In this document: one piece after another, positions 48,577 to 61,800 of the stretch | Layout: each line of letters starts with the position of its first letter | Numbering within the stretch: position 1 is the first letter of the stretch | Source: Paramacrobiotus metropolitanus | Lineage: Eukaryota > Tardigrada > Eutardigrada > Parachela > Macrobiotidae | Reading direction: 5' to 3' | Assembly: GCF_019649055.1 (NCBI RefSeq) | Contig: NW_026570245.1 | Span: forward strand, 496,001 to 560,000 | DNA: 64,000 nucleotides | Made by a program: the position numbers and the translations under genes | The notes under the pieces: generated by a model | Seen by the model: the letters and a program-made list of their open reading frames with translations, nothing else | Told to the model about the DNA's origin: nothing | Databases searched by the model: none

Positions 48577-51500
48577 ATGGCTGCTGGACTGCGGACAATC
48601 TTCCATATTTCTAAGCGCGGAATACATGGACTGCGATCGGAGTACACGAATCCGAAGTTTGCTGGAATATTCGGGGCTTTGATGAATCGGGGACAGGTAC
48701 TTGTGCAGTTCCTTCTGCAATGGCTTCAGTCAGAATTAGCATGCGAATTTAATTTGATCATTGCCGAAGTTTAAGGACACCGTTATTCATATGATTCAAC
48801 CTGCTGAAACATGCCCATACATTCAAATGATTCAATTAAATTAAACTCTAACGCAACAATTTTTATACGTTTTGATTATTGACATTCGCAAAATTGTCAA
48901 TGGACTGTCGTCGCAGAGCGGCTGTAGTGCATAAAGGAGTCCGTACATAAGTACAAAGTACATGTGTATGTGACAACATAATATTATTACTTATACAGTA
49001 AAACCTGAGTACATTGAACACCCGCGGTTCCAAATTACTTACTGTACGGTTTTAATGTACACATAATTTATAGCGATTTGTTTACGTATGCGTCCGAGTA
49101 ATATGGGACTAATATCATATTGTAGTACTGTGGCTGTCAGCCTGTCAGGATGCATACCGTAGGCCTTTAATTGCGGACTGACCTGTGCAATCGGAAAATC
49201 GCAACGTTTAAATTTAATTGTTTAATTCAGTATTAGTACAGAGCTTTTTTTTGGTTAATCAGCAGATTGTATTATTTTTTTATATTATTATTGTTTTTAT
49301 AATCGGGCAATAAATGTGCCGACAGGGCAAGGAAGGAGTACGCGATGGACCTAACGCTATCCGTGAAGCCGGCTTGTTCCAGCAGCTGAGTGACTGTGGA
49401 ATAACCGCCAAGGATTACGGTGATGTGGCGATTGAAGCGGTGGCGTCGGATGATCCGTGGAAGAAAGTCAAATACTGCCGCACCGTCGGCAACGGATGCA
49501 AAATGGTGTGTAAAACTAACTTGCTGGTTTCCAGATGATTTGTAACAAGAATGGCATACTTTTTCAATATGTATAGCAATATTTTTATAAATATTGACTG
49601 CCAATAATATTATTAGTTCGTGCGACGTGCTTGTACGCTATCACCTTACGTAACCCAGTCCAGGAGGTGCACTGAATTGTGTATAAAGATTATCTACGAG
49701 TACCGAAAACATCTAAAAGTCAAACACAAATTTTACAATCAAAATATAAAATTACTTCAGATGTAAAAATAAACAGTCACTTCTGAATTTTTCTATTTTT
49801 ATAGTGTTTTCTCTCTGCCATTTGAATTATAAAGCTTATGCAAACATTTTGGCTCCTATTAGTTGCTGAAATTTTGGTACTTACTCAGAAATTTTGGCAG
49901 TCTTGACTGAGAGCGTTCGCCTTTATTTTAGCAAGCATCGCCGCATTGTCACATCTTGATATTGCTGTGGTAGAATGATAACTCATTCCTACGACCAAAG
50001 CGCGACAATAGCTCCAGCTAAGAAACATTACAATTTCTGCATCCTCGTTGTACGATTTTTAATATATTTGTCAGTTTGTGCATGAATGTTTGAACTTGTG
50101 TAAAGCGCTACCGTTGATTAAAGTTGAGCGCAACACCCTGTTTCTGGTCATTAAATGCAGATTGCCGGAAAAATGGACATGATAATCAAAGACCAAGGCG
50201 TTCCGGTAATGTTGGGAGGGGACCACGCGACAGCCATCGGTAGTATCTTGGGCCACGCCCAGGCCATCCGGGATGTACGGAAGCAGCACGTCGGCACCAC
50301 ATCTCCTATCTGCGTGTTGTGGGTGGACGCGCACGCCGATATTAACACTCCGCTGACCACCTATACTGGTAATCTGCACGGATGTCCCGTTTCCTTCCTG
50401 CTGCACGAGACCATGAACTGCATTCCCCACGGTATGCCCGGCATGGAATGGGTCCGACCATGGTATGTAGTATGTACTACAGTACTATAGTTAACGTAAT
50501 AAAGTACATTTATATGCCAGGTTCAACTCTACCAACGATAACGGTTACGCCTAAATGCTTGTATCACGTAATTATGCCATGCCGTGAAACAAAATTACTT
50601 GCAGTAATAATTATCCGTAATACGCATTTTCTGTTTTTGAAATTTTTGTGTCTATGAAGTTTTTCCAGGGCGCTAAAGACATGCCAATAAAAGTCCGCAG
50701 CATACGGTAGTATTCTGTAGTTCCGAACACCGCACGTACTGAAATGTGCTGAATTCGTAGAGTAGTGGCAAACTCATAATGTCTGAGAATCAAGCAACGC
50801 CGAAACTGCACTTCAAATTTTATAATTAGAAGCTGAATATTTTCGGGTTCTTTTGAGATCTTTTGTTGAATAACTTTCGTACTACTCGAATTCTTAAATA
50901 CAGTTCCACAATTCAACACCGCTAAAATAATTATCATTTAAATTTATTATAAAAATAATTATGCTTTAAAATTAATCAATTTGGATCTTTTTAATACCAT
51001 GCATTGTAGATGTCGATGGTTGGTTAATTCTTGTGTTTGCAAATACCTCGCAACCACATTTACAGTATATCCATCCGTTTCTGAATAATACGAATTGTGT
51101 TACCGTTTTAACACTGTAGTTTGTTATTGACAACTATTAATATCGTCAAAACGTACATTATGTTGAGTTGTTGATATATTGCTGCAAGCTCATATTGTTG
51201 GTTAACGGGCATTCGCTACTTTGCAGTTTAACAGCTGATCGCATCGCATACATTGGCCTTCGTGCTCTGGACCCAGATGAATAGTAAGCCAAATCGTCCG
51301 CACTTCCGTTTCCCTTTAATGCCGGTGTTCTCTCCATTGCACTTTTCTTTCCGGTCTAGTTACCTGCTAGAAAAGTTGAATGTCACCTATTTCCATATGC
51401 GGGATGTCGACAAATTGGGTGTACAACAGTGCGTTGAACGAGCGTTGCATGCCATTAATCCACGGTGCGCCATAATGAATGGAATTATAGGATCACAAAA

Positions 51501-52686
51501 TATTATTCTACTTATTTCTGTATATATAATAATACATTATAAAATAATCAAGTAATTACTGACAGTAATAATCTTTTAAATTCTGTTAGTACTCTGTGCT
51601 CTAACATACTCGAAGCGTTCGCTAATATTCGATGCATTAGCGAGTGCAGTTTAATGAATATGAATAAGTACTTATCTTATAGTGGAATATCGTAGTCACT
51701 GGGCAGATAGATGCGTTCATAAAATTAATAAACTATTCAGCTACCGGATTTTGCCAGTAAAATAGCGCAATAAAATTTATTATACGTCATCAGTTTTCTT
51801 CCACGTATTTTTACCAGTTGCAAAAACACCGACATTTCGGATCCATCAACGTTGGCCAATCATTTTAGTGTTGTCTTTGCAGAGGTGATTTACCGTTACA
51901 CCTAAGCTACGATATCGATGCCCTGGATCCAAATGAGGCGGCCAGCACCGGTACACCGGTTATGGGAGGATTAACTTTACGCGAAGGGCTGCAGATTGTG
52001 GAGCACGTACATCAAAGCGGTAATTTTGAAACCCCCACACTTAAAAATGCAGCTGCACAGAGTTATGGCATATTATCGGAAGTCCCGATGCATTCTTACA
52101 GAGAAAAATTCCCTCGCCGGGAACCTTTAATTCGTATCGCAGCATAATTTGCACATTGAGGTTGTACGAGTACGTAGCACGTTTTGAAGATAAGGGCGCT
52201 ATAAAGGGCTTTTCATTGCACCGCTCAGTTTATATTAAAAATTTCGTGTATTCTATATTGCCCTGAACATTTTACTTTAAATCTAAGTCGCAGTGTAGTG
52301 CAGTGCTAAGTCGTAGTGTAGTGCATCACTGTGCACAGTGTGCAGCAAGAAAATATCTATGTTGCCCAGGTATGGTGTTACAGTACGTCCGTGAATAAAT
52401 CGTGCCGTTTGGCGAAACAGAAATTTGACATTATTTCACATTTAGCAGAGCTGTGATTTTTTTTCCGGCCGGTTTGGGTTGTAACCAAATGTTTTCCTTA
52501 GGTCAACTAAGCGCGATGGACCTGGTGGAAGTGAATCCCGAACTGGGCACGCCGTATCAGCGAGCCAAGACTATGGAGGCCGCCATTGCCATAATATCGG
52601 GTGCACTGGGTAAACCGCGTCAAGGTGTTCCGCCAAAACCCGGTTTTGTGCTGCCTATTCCCGAAGCGCTGGCCAAAGATTCTTAA
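48577..52686 (+). CDS. Arginase, probably mitochondrial, seven exons
   Basis: Arginase hydrolyses L-arginine to ornithine and urea with a binuclear manganese centre. Exons: 48577-48696, 49326-49505, 50161-50462, 51227-51283, 51360-51464, 51883-52019, 52502-52686; 361 residues in frame, against 354 in human ARG2. Metal ligands are all present: His122 (GGDH), Asp156, His158 and Asp160 (DAHADINTP), Asp265 and Asp267 (SYDIDALDP). His173 in GNLHG matches the catalytic His141 of human ARG1. The first about 25 residues (MAAGLRTIFHISKRGIHGLR) are basic, with hydrophobic and hydroxylated residues and no acidic ones, as in a mitochondrial presequence; location is inferred. Exon 4 is only 57 bases. The gene is convergent with the LEM-domain gene 498 bp downstream. 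Confidence 0.94.
48996..49070. mobile_element. Pogo/Tigger-like terminal repeat remnant in arginase intron 1
   Basis: TA|CAGTAAAACCTGAGTACATT followed by CCGCGGTTCC has the form of a Tigger/pogo terminal repeat beside a TA target. An inverted-like GTACGGTTTTAATGTAC follows at about 49045. No transposase frame or clear second end is seen, so this is a remnant or a solo end. Confidence 0.35.
52199..52232 (+). promoter_or_regulatory. TATA plus initiator match inside arginase intron 6
   Basis: TATAAAGG at 52199-52206 is followed about 20 bp later by an initiator match, CTCAGTTT. No ATG frame that would make a useful protein follows before exon 7, so this may be chance or a non-coding start. Confidence 0.25.
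52284..52330. repeat. Short direct repeat in arginase intron 6
   Basis: TAAGTCGYAGTGTAGTGCA occurs twice with a 23-bp step. A GTGC/GCAC-rich hairpin-like word (CACTGTGCACAGTG) follows at about 52328. Confidence 0.6.
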
Positions 52687-53184
52687 AAACAAGCATTCCA
52701 TATTTCAGTTTATTGGTTTTGCTGGAGATTATGGCTGTATGCTTGCAGTTTCGTTGTGATGTCCTTAAAATTTTATGGAGAATTTTTACAGTAGTTAATC
52801 AGTTACTGTCTGAGTTGAGCAAAGACGAAACCCAAATTTTTAGCCGCCTTTATGGTTTGGTTTATCCTTCTGTTATTTTTGTGGAAGAAAAAGACTCAAC
52901 CCTTGCCGAGCTTTTAATGGAAACCAACACATAGCCACATAGCGGAAACGGCAAAATTCAATACTGAATTCTATCGGGTTTATTGCGAAAAACATAAGTA
53001 AGCAATGAAACAGCTAACAAATCCCAAATGAAACGAAAGGACTACACTACCGCTAAAAATCAACCATAAACGTGAAAATGGCGCCCAACCATCAAAATAA
53101 CCCACGAGAAACCCAGGTAAAACAATCTGCTAGGACACAGAGGAATCAAGGAAACCTTCAGAGCCAAACAATTGCGCATCCAAT
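52687..53184. other. Convergent spacer between arginase and LEM-domain gene
   Basis: 498 bp containing both 3'UTRs. TTTATT at 52979-52984 reads AATAAA on the minus strand and could end the LEM-gene transcript. A 73-codon plus-strand frame at 52713-52934 follows the arginase stop and has no family signature. Confidence 0.4.
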
Positions 53185-54679
53185 CTACACGGGCGGATCC
53201 TCGCCGGGGATACCGGGCCCTTTATTATGGGGGATCTTGGCCTCGCCGGTGTTGGTGTTCACCTGGACATGCGGCACTTTGCCGATGATGATCTCGTCGG
53301 CGTTCTCCTGTCCGGTGATGTAGGTGATCACGAAGAAGATCCCGATGGCGATGAGAATGGCCAGGACGATGAGGCCCTTACCCGTGCCTTTGGCCGCGCC
53401 GGGACCGCCGCCGATTTTCTCGCATTTCTTCTCCAACTTGGCCAGCTCCTCCGCCATGTGTTCTACCTCGGAGGCACGGCGTGCACGCAGAATCTCCGTG
53501 GGGCGGGCGTCCAGTTCCTCCACGTAGAACGAATTGCCGAAGGTATCGTGGCCTTGACGACCACGGCGGCGGATCGAGTCACCATTACCGCTGTAGAAAA
53601 TAGTGTGCTGTCAGTTTACAACAGATCAACATACCATCCTTCGGTGTCCAAAATTTGATAAAACAATCCCTGACAAATTTAAAGGTTCGATTTCTACTGC
53701 TTCTCTAATACTGCGTAATGCAACAAGCTGATTAGGACTTCTTTTCAAACGTATGTGATTTCATTTTTTCCATACCCGTATTAACTGTGATCTCACCAAC
53801 CCTGTACATCAAGCGAGCTAACCAAAATAAAACCGATCAAGTATTCAGAATTTCAGACAAATCAACCAAAACCCTAAAACGATACAATATTATCCTCGTA
53901 TCATTTTTTGAATTATCAGAGACATGTAAAACCAATTTAAAATTACGTTACTCGTTCACAAAATAGTTTCCCCAGACATAATTTTTTAATAACGAAAGCC
54001 ACCACTAAACGAGCTTAAGAACGCTCAATCTGGAAAAACTGACAGAAAATACCGATAGCCGCGTCGGAATTGCCGCACAAGCAGCGCGTTTATTTGATAA
54101 ATATCAAGTAAGAAAAACAACCTTCTCAAATTACACATCTGCATTGTGCTCGCTTAGCATTACATTACGGAATTAATCACCAAAAATTTTTTTTAAATAC
54201 CGGTATTGTCCGATGAATTCTCACATATGAAAACGCTGTAAAGACTTACCCGGAAAAACTCTCGTCAAATGTGGCATCTCCTTCTGGCTCATCGTAGACT
54301 TCTTCGTATTCCTCGCTGCCGGGTGAGCTGCCTTGCGTCGGCACTCCTAATATGCTGGCTAGCTTCTTTTCCAATATTTTCCTGGTATTGCCTGTTAGTT
54401 TTGCAGCAAAACATCAAATTTAGTTAAAGCTAAATTTATTATAAAAATTAATTAAATAGAACTAAAATAAAAGTTTTGCATCCCAATCGGCAACTTGAAA
54501 TTAAAAAAGAAAACCGCAATAATTAATTCTTTTCCTAACATACCTACAATATTTATGAAGTACAGTACTTAATTAATTACTTATATTTTACCATTAACAG
54601 GTCTGTCCAAGCCATGCTTCTTCAGCTGATTGTACAGCTCACTGTCCGAGTATCCTTGAATCGTCGCAAAATCCATCAT
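53185..54679 (-). CDS. Emerin-like LEM-domain membrane protein, three exons
   Basis: Exons 54679-54592, 54391-54250 and 53590-53185 are in phase and give 211 residues. Residues 1-46 form a LEM domain. It has the helix ATIQGYSDSELYNQLKKHGL (exon 1), then across the splice GNTRKILEKKLASIL, which matches the emerin/otefin pattern of a conserved TRK-LEKKL helix. LEM domains bind BAF and tie chromatin to the inner nuclear membrane. An acidic Glu-rich linker, an RRRGRQ basic patch and a short coiled coil (about 117-133) lead to one strong transmembrane helix, GLIVLAILIAIGIFFVITYI (about 149-168). A 41-43-residue tail follows. Emerin and bocksbeutel end shortly after their membrane helix, so this luminal tail is long. 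The protein is short for its family. It is head to head with moesin. Confidence 0.82.
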
Positions 54680-55876
54680 TTTCCACCTTCAAAGGACAGC
54701 GCAGGTAAACTAACGTACACAACCGTAGATCTTTTAAAGATCAAAAACAAATCAGATAAGCAAAATCGCAATATAACCTTAGCGCTATATCGGGAAAATA
54801 AAAATTATAAACTAAAAATTTACACAAAAAGAAATATTTTACAATGTACAGGCAAACAGCAGTTTCCGCTCTCGTACGCACCGTGGTTATGAGCAAATTA
54901 TCGAATCAACTTGATTGTAACAAATACAGAACGAGATTTAAACTTTCCGGAAGTTTAGAAAACTGAAACGTTTCAGATGCCGCACAATCTAGGTTCAATA
55001 AGTACAAATTTTCACCCAAATGAGAAATTAGACCGAAGGCAAATTCCACCGTGATGCTTCGTAGGCAGAACACTTCTCTGGCACGAACCCAAACAAACGT
55101 TGGAAAATAAAATGTAAATCACTTGTGCTCAGCTCTGCGTTACTTTACTAGTACACCTAGGGTGCAACAGCCAGTGCCACCTCTGGGTGGTCCTCGTTGC
55201 GACTGATAAAGCAACCAGTACACCAGGAGCCGAATGCAAACTGCGAAAAACTCCTAATAAGAAAACAAGTAGTATGTGCCGTACGAGGCCCATAATTTAG
55301 ACTGATTTAAATGCTCCATAAAGAAAAATCTGTTTTTTTAAAAATTAATATCTCGTATTGCACAAGAATCAGTGCAGATTTAATCTAAAAGTTATTACTA
55401 ATATCTCGGTCACCGCCTTTTCCTCTAATAACAGGTGTTTCACGGGGGCGTTACCGTTTGACGATTCGACACGGACCTGTGGACCGAGTAACGCGAATCG
55501 GTTAATTAATGCGCGACTACAAGACAACCTGTTACCGCCTAAAACTGCCTTTCTGTAAAGAACAGATTCGACTGCCACATCCACGCTTCAACGGCATGCT
55601 CGCTTCTGGTCGAGTCACCGTGACTCATATCAACCATTAGCCATAATAAAGCCGTTTTACTTTATACCATTTCCTCATTTTAGCGCAGGTCGGATCGTGT
55701 GTATCAAAGCACGAAAATTTCTCCGGTCTTTGGGAAGGTTCTAGGTTGGTTCATTTGTTCCCAATGCCATCGCGGCCTGATTGATCAATTGCTCGCGGAT
55801 ATTATTCGTATCACCACGGGAGGTTGTCCCTGGGTTTTTTTATCCTTTTATTCTACCCAAATCCCTCACCGCCACC
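54680..55876. promoter_or_regulatory. Divergent upstream region, LEM gene / moesin
   Basis: 1,197 bp between the two opposed ATGs. It probably includes moesin 5'UTR: the sequence just before ATG 55877 is GCCACC, a good start context. No separate gene is supported. A small minus-strand frame at 55369-55584 has no features. Confidence 0.4.
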
Positions 55877-58800
55877 ATGCCTAAATCCGTCAATGTACGC
55901 GTTACCACCATGGATGCCGAGCTGGAGTTCGCCATCCAGCAGAGCACCACGGGCAAACAATTATTCGATCAGGTACATTGCTGCAGAGAATTAGATATAC
56001 ATACTTTAACTTTTGCCAGTTCAAGTTTATTTTATATTTTTATTTCAGAAAATAATTTAGAAAAAGGCGGTTCTTTGCTGCATGTGAGAGCGCTCGTCTT
56101 TTAATTTTTGATTTTTTTCTGTTGAGTTTTTTCCTGCCTTGTGATTGCTGGAATTTAAGCTGTAGGGTAAATAACAGAGTAGTGAAAAAAGTATTGGTTC
56201 ATAGTGTTATCGATATGGGGTATTAGGTGGTCGATCGGAAAATGTACTCACCTGTCTCTTCATATCGTGTTTTTCTGAAACCATCACAGCGTTGGTTTTT
56301 TACGCACTGACTTCCTTGTTGTCAAAGCCGTTGCATTTTCTGCATCGCGCCATTCGACAGCCGTCATAATGCACTGGCAGTTGCAGCATCGCTGCTGAAT
56401 ATGCGAGCATCTTTTTTATGTCAGTTAATTCAAAATGCAGTGCAGGGCGGTTTAACGCGGCGGTGTGTGAGCGGCAGATGCGTGTGCGTTGTGTTTTTTA
56501 GTGCGGCTCGTAGTTAAAGATTAATGAGATGCCAAGTGCCACTAGCCAATTGCTTCTGACGATCTTGACCCAGATCTGTTGCTATCTGTCTGGCGGATAA
56601 CTTAATAAATTTAAACTGTAAATTATAAAAAAACAGTTCATGGAAAAATTAAATTTATTATAATATATATATATATATATATATTATGCTAGTACAGTGG
56701 TGGTTGCAGATAATAAAATTTAAATCTGAAGCAGCGTATCACATTCTTGTTGAATTTGAACTTATGATTTGGGTAATTTTACGATGATTTAATTAAAGTT
56801 TTTTTCTGGCTGGAAATTTAAGGAGGGTTATTAATTTGCGCAGTTTTGCATTAATATTTTATTATTGCGAATTCTCGCAGATCAAATTTGCATGGGTCTG
56901 GCTGTGAATATAATAATACTGCAATAAAACCCAATTGAGTGAAGTATTTTGACTGTACAGAAAAACTGTTGAGTTGGTAAGCGTGAAATGAATCAGCCTA
57001 AAAGTCATAAATTTAGATTTATAATCTCTTTTTAAGTTACTGTGGAAGTGACTCGACATGGGCGGATTTGATAAAGCAAAATTAGGTAAATATCTGAATT
57101 GTATAGTTGAATCTTTTGCAATTCAGCGAAGGTACAATGGGGTATTCGTTACGCAATTGTGTTATGTTGAGTTATTATTTATGCTGATGATAATTACGAT
57201 TTCAGCTGTAGAATTATCAAAGCTTTCTTGTGCCCGATAATGTTGTCAGACCGACAGAACTTGATCCTTGTACCGTTTGCTTCTTGTTACGACATAATTG
57301 TACAGTACAGTTGTACACAACACCTTCAATGAGTTGCTAACAATTTAAATAAAATTCGTTTGCGTATTAGCGTAGTGAAATGGCTTAAAAATATTAGGAC
57401 CTTATGAGGTACTGACAAGTGCCTCACCGCTTGTGGCAACAGTGAACCAAAGAAAAGCGTAGAGAAAATGAAATTAGATTTTGAATTATAAAACCCACCA
57501 TCAGCTTGTGGTGAAAAGCTGTTTTGGAAGTTTTCTAATTAGAGGTTCTCAGGCCGTAAGTTCATAAAAAATTGTATAGATATTTGAATTGTTTAACAAC
57601 TAGGTCCTAATTTTGACACATTTAGTATCAGATTATGAGTGGATGTTTTTGTACTCGTATGTTCCTAGCAGATATATGATTGCTAGAGTTCTGTTTTTGT
57701 GCAGGTGGTGAAGACAATTGGTCTGCGGGAGATTTGGTTCTTTGGACTGCAGTATGTGGATCGTGATGGATTCTCGACATGGCTCAAATTGAATAAGAAG
57801 GTGCTCAGTCAGGATATCAAAAAGGAGGTGCCGCTGCAGTTTAAATTCCGTTCCAAATTCTTCCCCGAAGACGTCAGTGAGGAGATTATACAGGATATTA
57901 CTCTCAGATTATTTTATCTGCAAGTGAAAAACGCCATATTAAATGATGAAATTTACTGTCCGCCGGAGAGCTCCGTCCTGCTGGCCTCCTACGCCTGCCA
58001 AGCTAAATATGGCGATCATAATAAGGACATGCATCCAGCCGGTAAATGAGTTATAAAACGGTGTTTACAATAGTCACGCAGGCTTCAAAGAATTCAATTA
58101 TTTCGAACCGAAGCACGAACTGATTATTTCAGTTATCGACTTGGCTTGCTTTTTTCCTTTTTTGTCATCTTGTTTTTTTTGTTGTTTTTTTTGTTGCTTG
58201 CTTTTAAAAATTTGATTACAAAATCATGCGAATAGAACTGTAGGAATGTGGGCTCTGTACATTTTTGTGTGAGTATGATTGATTTAATTTGACGCAGGCG
58301 TTTTTTCGAAGCGGCATCTTTATGTGTCACGAATTGTGTGGGAAATGCTTCGGTATTTTTAACGATTGTGATCGGTTTTTACGTAAGGTGAAGATGTGAT
58401 CAAGGCGGAGTTTTGTTACACATCGATTTACGTCTTACGTTTAATACCGGGAATGAGTATTCCAGTAAATCCGACTCACGAAGTCACGTGACTGCTAGAT
58501 CATCTAATTTTCGTGTAATTAGCCTGACGAATCTTTTTGAAATTATATGATCCGTTTACAAAGTTTATTAAACTTTTTGTACTAAAAAACATATTTTCCA
58601 AGTATTAATGAATGGTTTCCTGGGTGGGCTGTTTTGTGAAATATCAATTTATGCAGATATGGTGTTTTCGCTCACGTTTCCGTAAAAGAAGAGCAAGATG
58701 TGACGGGTGATTGATGATGGTCCGTGCTTTATGATGTGTATCCGCAGTTGTCAGCACCGGCCATTAAAAAGTTAAAAGTCGAGCTTTTAATATTGATTAA

Positions 58801-61800
58801 TTGGAGGCCGTTAACCATGTTATGTCAGCTTGTGCGTAATCGGATTAGCGTTCATTTTGAAGATCTTTTCATATTGTTGGTGCCGGTGGTATTTACTGAC
58901 AGAAATTTGATTCCAGCATTGCCGGACTGTTTTGATTTGTAAATGAAGATGAAAGTCATTGAGATCTAAATAATTTAAAACATTTCATGTAGGGATTATG
59001 TAAACGACAGCAGTTTTGAAAGGTTCAAGTTTCGTGAGAGTAAAAGCTTGTGTGAAAGATTTCGAACGCATATGCCTGGCTTTTCTGTCATCGTGAGATT
59101 TTGTTATTTAATTTTAGTTCGTTTTTTTTCTCGCACTAGAAGATTACGCATTTTAGGTAATGGGCATTTAATTACGATTCGGTGGTGAATCATTGAGAAA
59201 TGTTACTGTTTCGAAAAGCACGAATGCGAAACGTGCGTTGTGAACTGGAAAGAAGCTTCTGCCAACAGAAATTGCACAATGATGGGAAAAATGGGTTATA
59301 CACGTCGGTAATTAAAATCATTATACAGTTCGTTTAAGCTCCTCTAAAACTTTAATTTTCAACCAAAAATTTTTTACTGACTGATCCATTAAAATTGTTT
59401 TTTTGGCAGGGTTTTTGTCAAACGATCGCTTGTTGCCACAGCGTGTGATGGATCAGCACAAGATGACCCGCGAAGCCTGGGAAGAGCGCATTATGAACTG
59501 GTGGACGGAGCACAAGGGCATGATGCGTGAGGAAGCCATGATGGAGTATCTGAAGATCGCCCAGGATCTGGAGATGTACGGCGTTAACTATTTTGACATT
59601 AAAAACAAGCGCGGCACCGATCTGTGGCTGGGCGTGGACGCTCTCGGTTTGAACATCTACGAGAAGGAGGACAAACTTACGCCGAAGATTGGCTTCCCTT
59701 GGAGTGAGATTCGTAATATTTCCTTCAACGATAAGAAATTTGTTATCAAACCCATTGACAAGAAGGCTCCGGACTTTGTCTTCTTTGCCTCGCGGCTACG
59801 AATTAACAAGCGGATTTTGGCGCTGTGCATGGGCAACCACGAGCTGTACATGCGACGCCGTAAACCCGACACCATCGAGGTGCAGCAGATGAAGGCGCAG
59901 GCGCGCGAGGAGAAGACAGCGCGCCAGCAAGAACGGTAAGGACGCTTATCAAGCGCGGTGCTGGACGTTAATGAGCGGTTGGAGTTTTTATCGTTTCATA
60001 CGTGTTGACACGAGTAATGTAACGGATCTGTCGTCGAGGGGAACCGTTAAAGTGCAACAGAACCGTTTTGCGTGGTGGCTGTTGAGAGATTTCGCAGTCG
60101 ACATAGTTCTAATTGTTTTTTTATTGTACGGATTGTGAATAATTTTTGAAATTAATTTTTAATCACGTCTTGTTCAATTTGTGTATACTTTTTTTGCTTG
60201 ATGTGTTGGCGCTTACATACGTTAGACGTTTTCACTAACCATAAGCTGTACGTCGGGCTGAGGATTTCTATGTCGAAATATTTTAAGAGACGCTTGAATG
60301 TTTTGATACCACCGCTCTCGCATCAAATGTAACGTTTTGGCGGTAGCGTGACGGAACTGCCTAGTTGCTTTTTGGATGTCTGGTGCGTGTTTTCCAAAAA
60401 CATTAACACGTTGAGGTATTGTTTGTTGTTGTAGTGAGCGCCTGCAGCGAGAAGTGTTGGCCCGTGAACATGCTGAACGGAAGACGCGCGACTATGAAGA
60501 CAGAATTCGTTCTATGCAAGACGAAATTAATGCACGCAACCGACGTAAGTGGCTGTTATCTTGAAACAATTTTTGTTGTTTTGACATACTTTCGCGGCCA
60601 GCGTGCAACGAACTGAAATGCTCCGTTATGTAAGAACTAACAATTTAAAACGCTGTAAAAATACTTAAATTATTTTCAGAAATTATTTTTACAATTATAG
60701 ATTTTGGAGCGATTTAAATGTATTACGGAGTTTTGTTGTTTATTATTATTGTGACGTTGCAGACAGGTTATACTCAACAGTTCTTATCGATGAGCTGTTG
60801 ATTGAGTCAATGTTTGCTAAATTAAATTGGTGCATGCAACTTTTCGTAAAAGTTGTTTGTATGGTTTTTACGACATACTCGTGTACACAGACGGCATAAT
60901 GTTGATTTGAGCGGCGCTCTTTTTTTGACAGAACTGGTGGAAGCCCAGGAGACCATTCGCCGCCAAGAGGATCAGCTGCGTGAGGTGCAGCTGGCCAAGA
61001 AGAAACTGGAAGACATGGAGGAAGAGCGGACGCGCTTGCTGCGTGAACTGGAGCATGCCAAGTCATTAGAGTCGGACGAGCGGAGTCGATTGGTAAATAT
61101 TGGCGCTTGATGGCTGACATAGATTTTTCGACGATACTGTGTTTCACCTTGACGACAAAAGGGGGAGAACGGTTGTGTGGCGGTGAATATTACGTATGGT
61201 GGATAAACTTGACTTTAGTCTGAATGCAAACGGCAACTTGGGTTGTTTGCTCAGTGGTGTGTCGAGTTGTGAACATAGGAAAATTGATACGGGTATCTGG
61301 ATACTTTTGATGTTGCGCAATGGTCGCTTAAGAAACTTTTGCGATGAAGACGCGTAATGGAAAATTATATTCTTTTAGCTAATTTCTGGGTTAATTTAAA
61401 TTCTGTGTGAAATATTGCGGTGGTTGGTGTTATTAGTTTCCTGTGATATGGTTTGGTTGTCCTACACTTATATCGGGAGTTTTTGCTAGTAGTACATACT
61501 TTTTGCTAGTAAGCTTACTTAATTGCAGCAACGATTCTGAATTCTGCTGGATATGAGGCGTTATTTAATTTGTGGGTTACGTTATAGGAGGACCAAATCC
61601 GTGAAAAAGAGCGCGCCATAATGGAAATCCAGCGTGAAGTGGAAGAAAAGGAAGAGGAAACTCGCCGTCTTCAGCGTGAAGTGGAGGATGCGCGCCGGCG
61701 TGAAGAAGAGGCCGCTCTGGCTGCGCTGCATGCTGCCACTCCTGCCCATATTCACGTTCCTGAACTGGAGCAGGATGACAACACCGAGGACGGCATGTCC

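Noticed and set aside
53185-53523. Synaptobrevin-like reading of the C-terminal coiled coil plus membrane helix
   Set aside because: There is no SNARE heptad zero-layer arginine, and a 41-residue tail follows the helix. The upstream exons encode a LEM domain, which settles the family.
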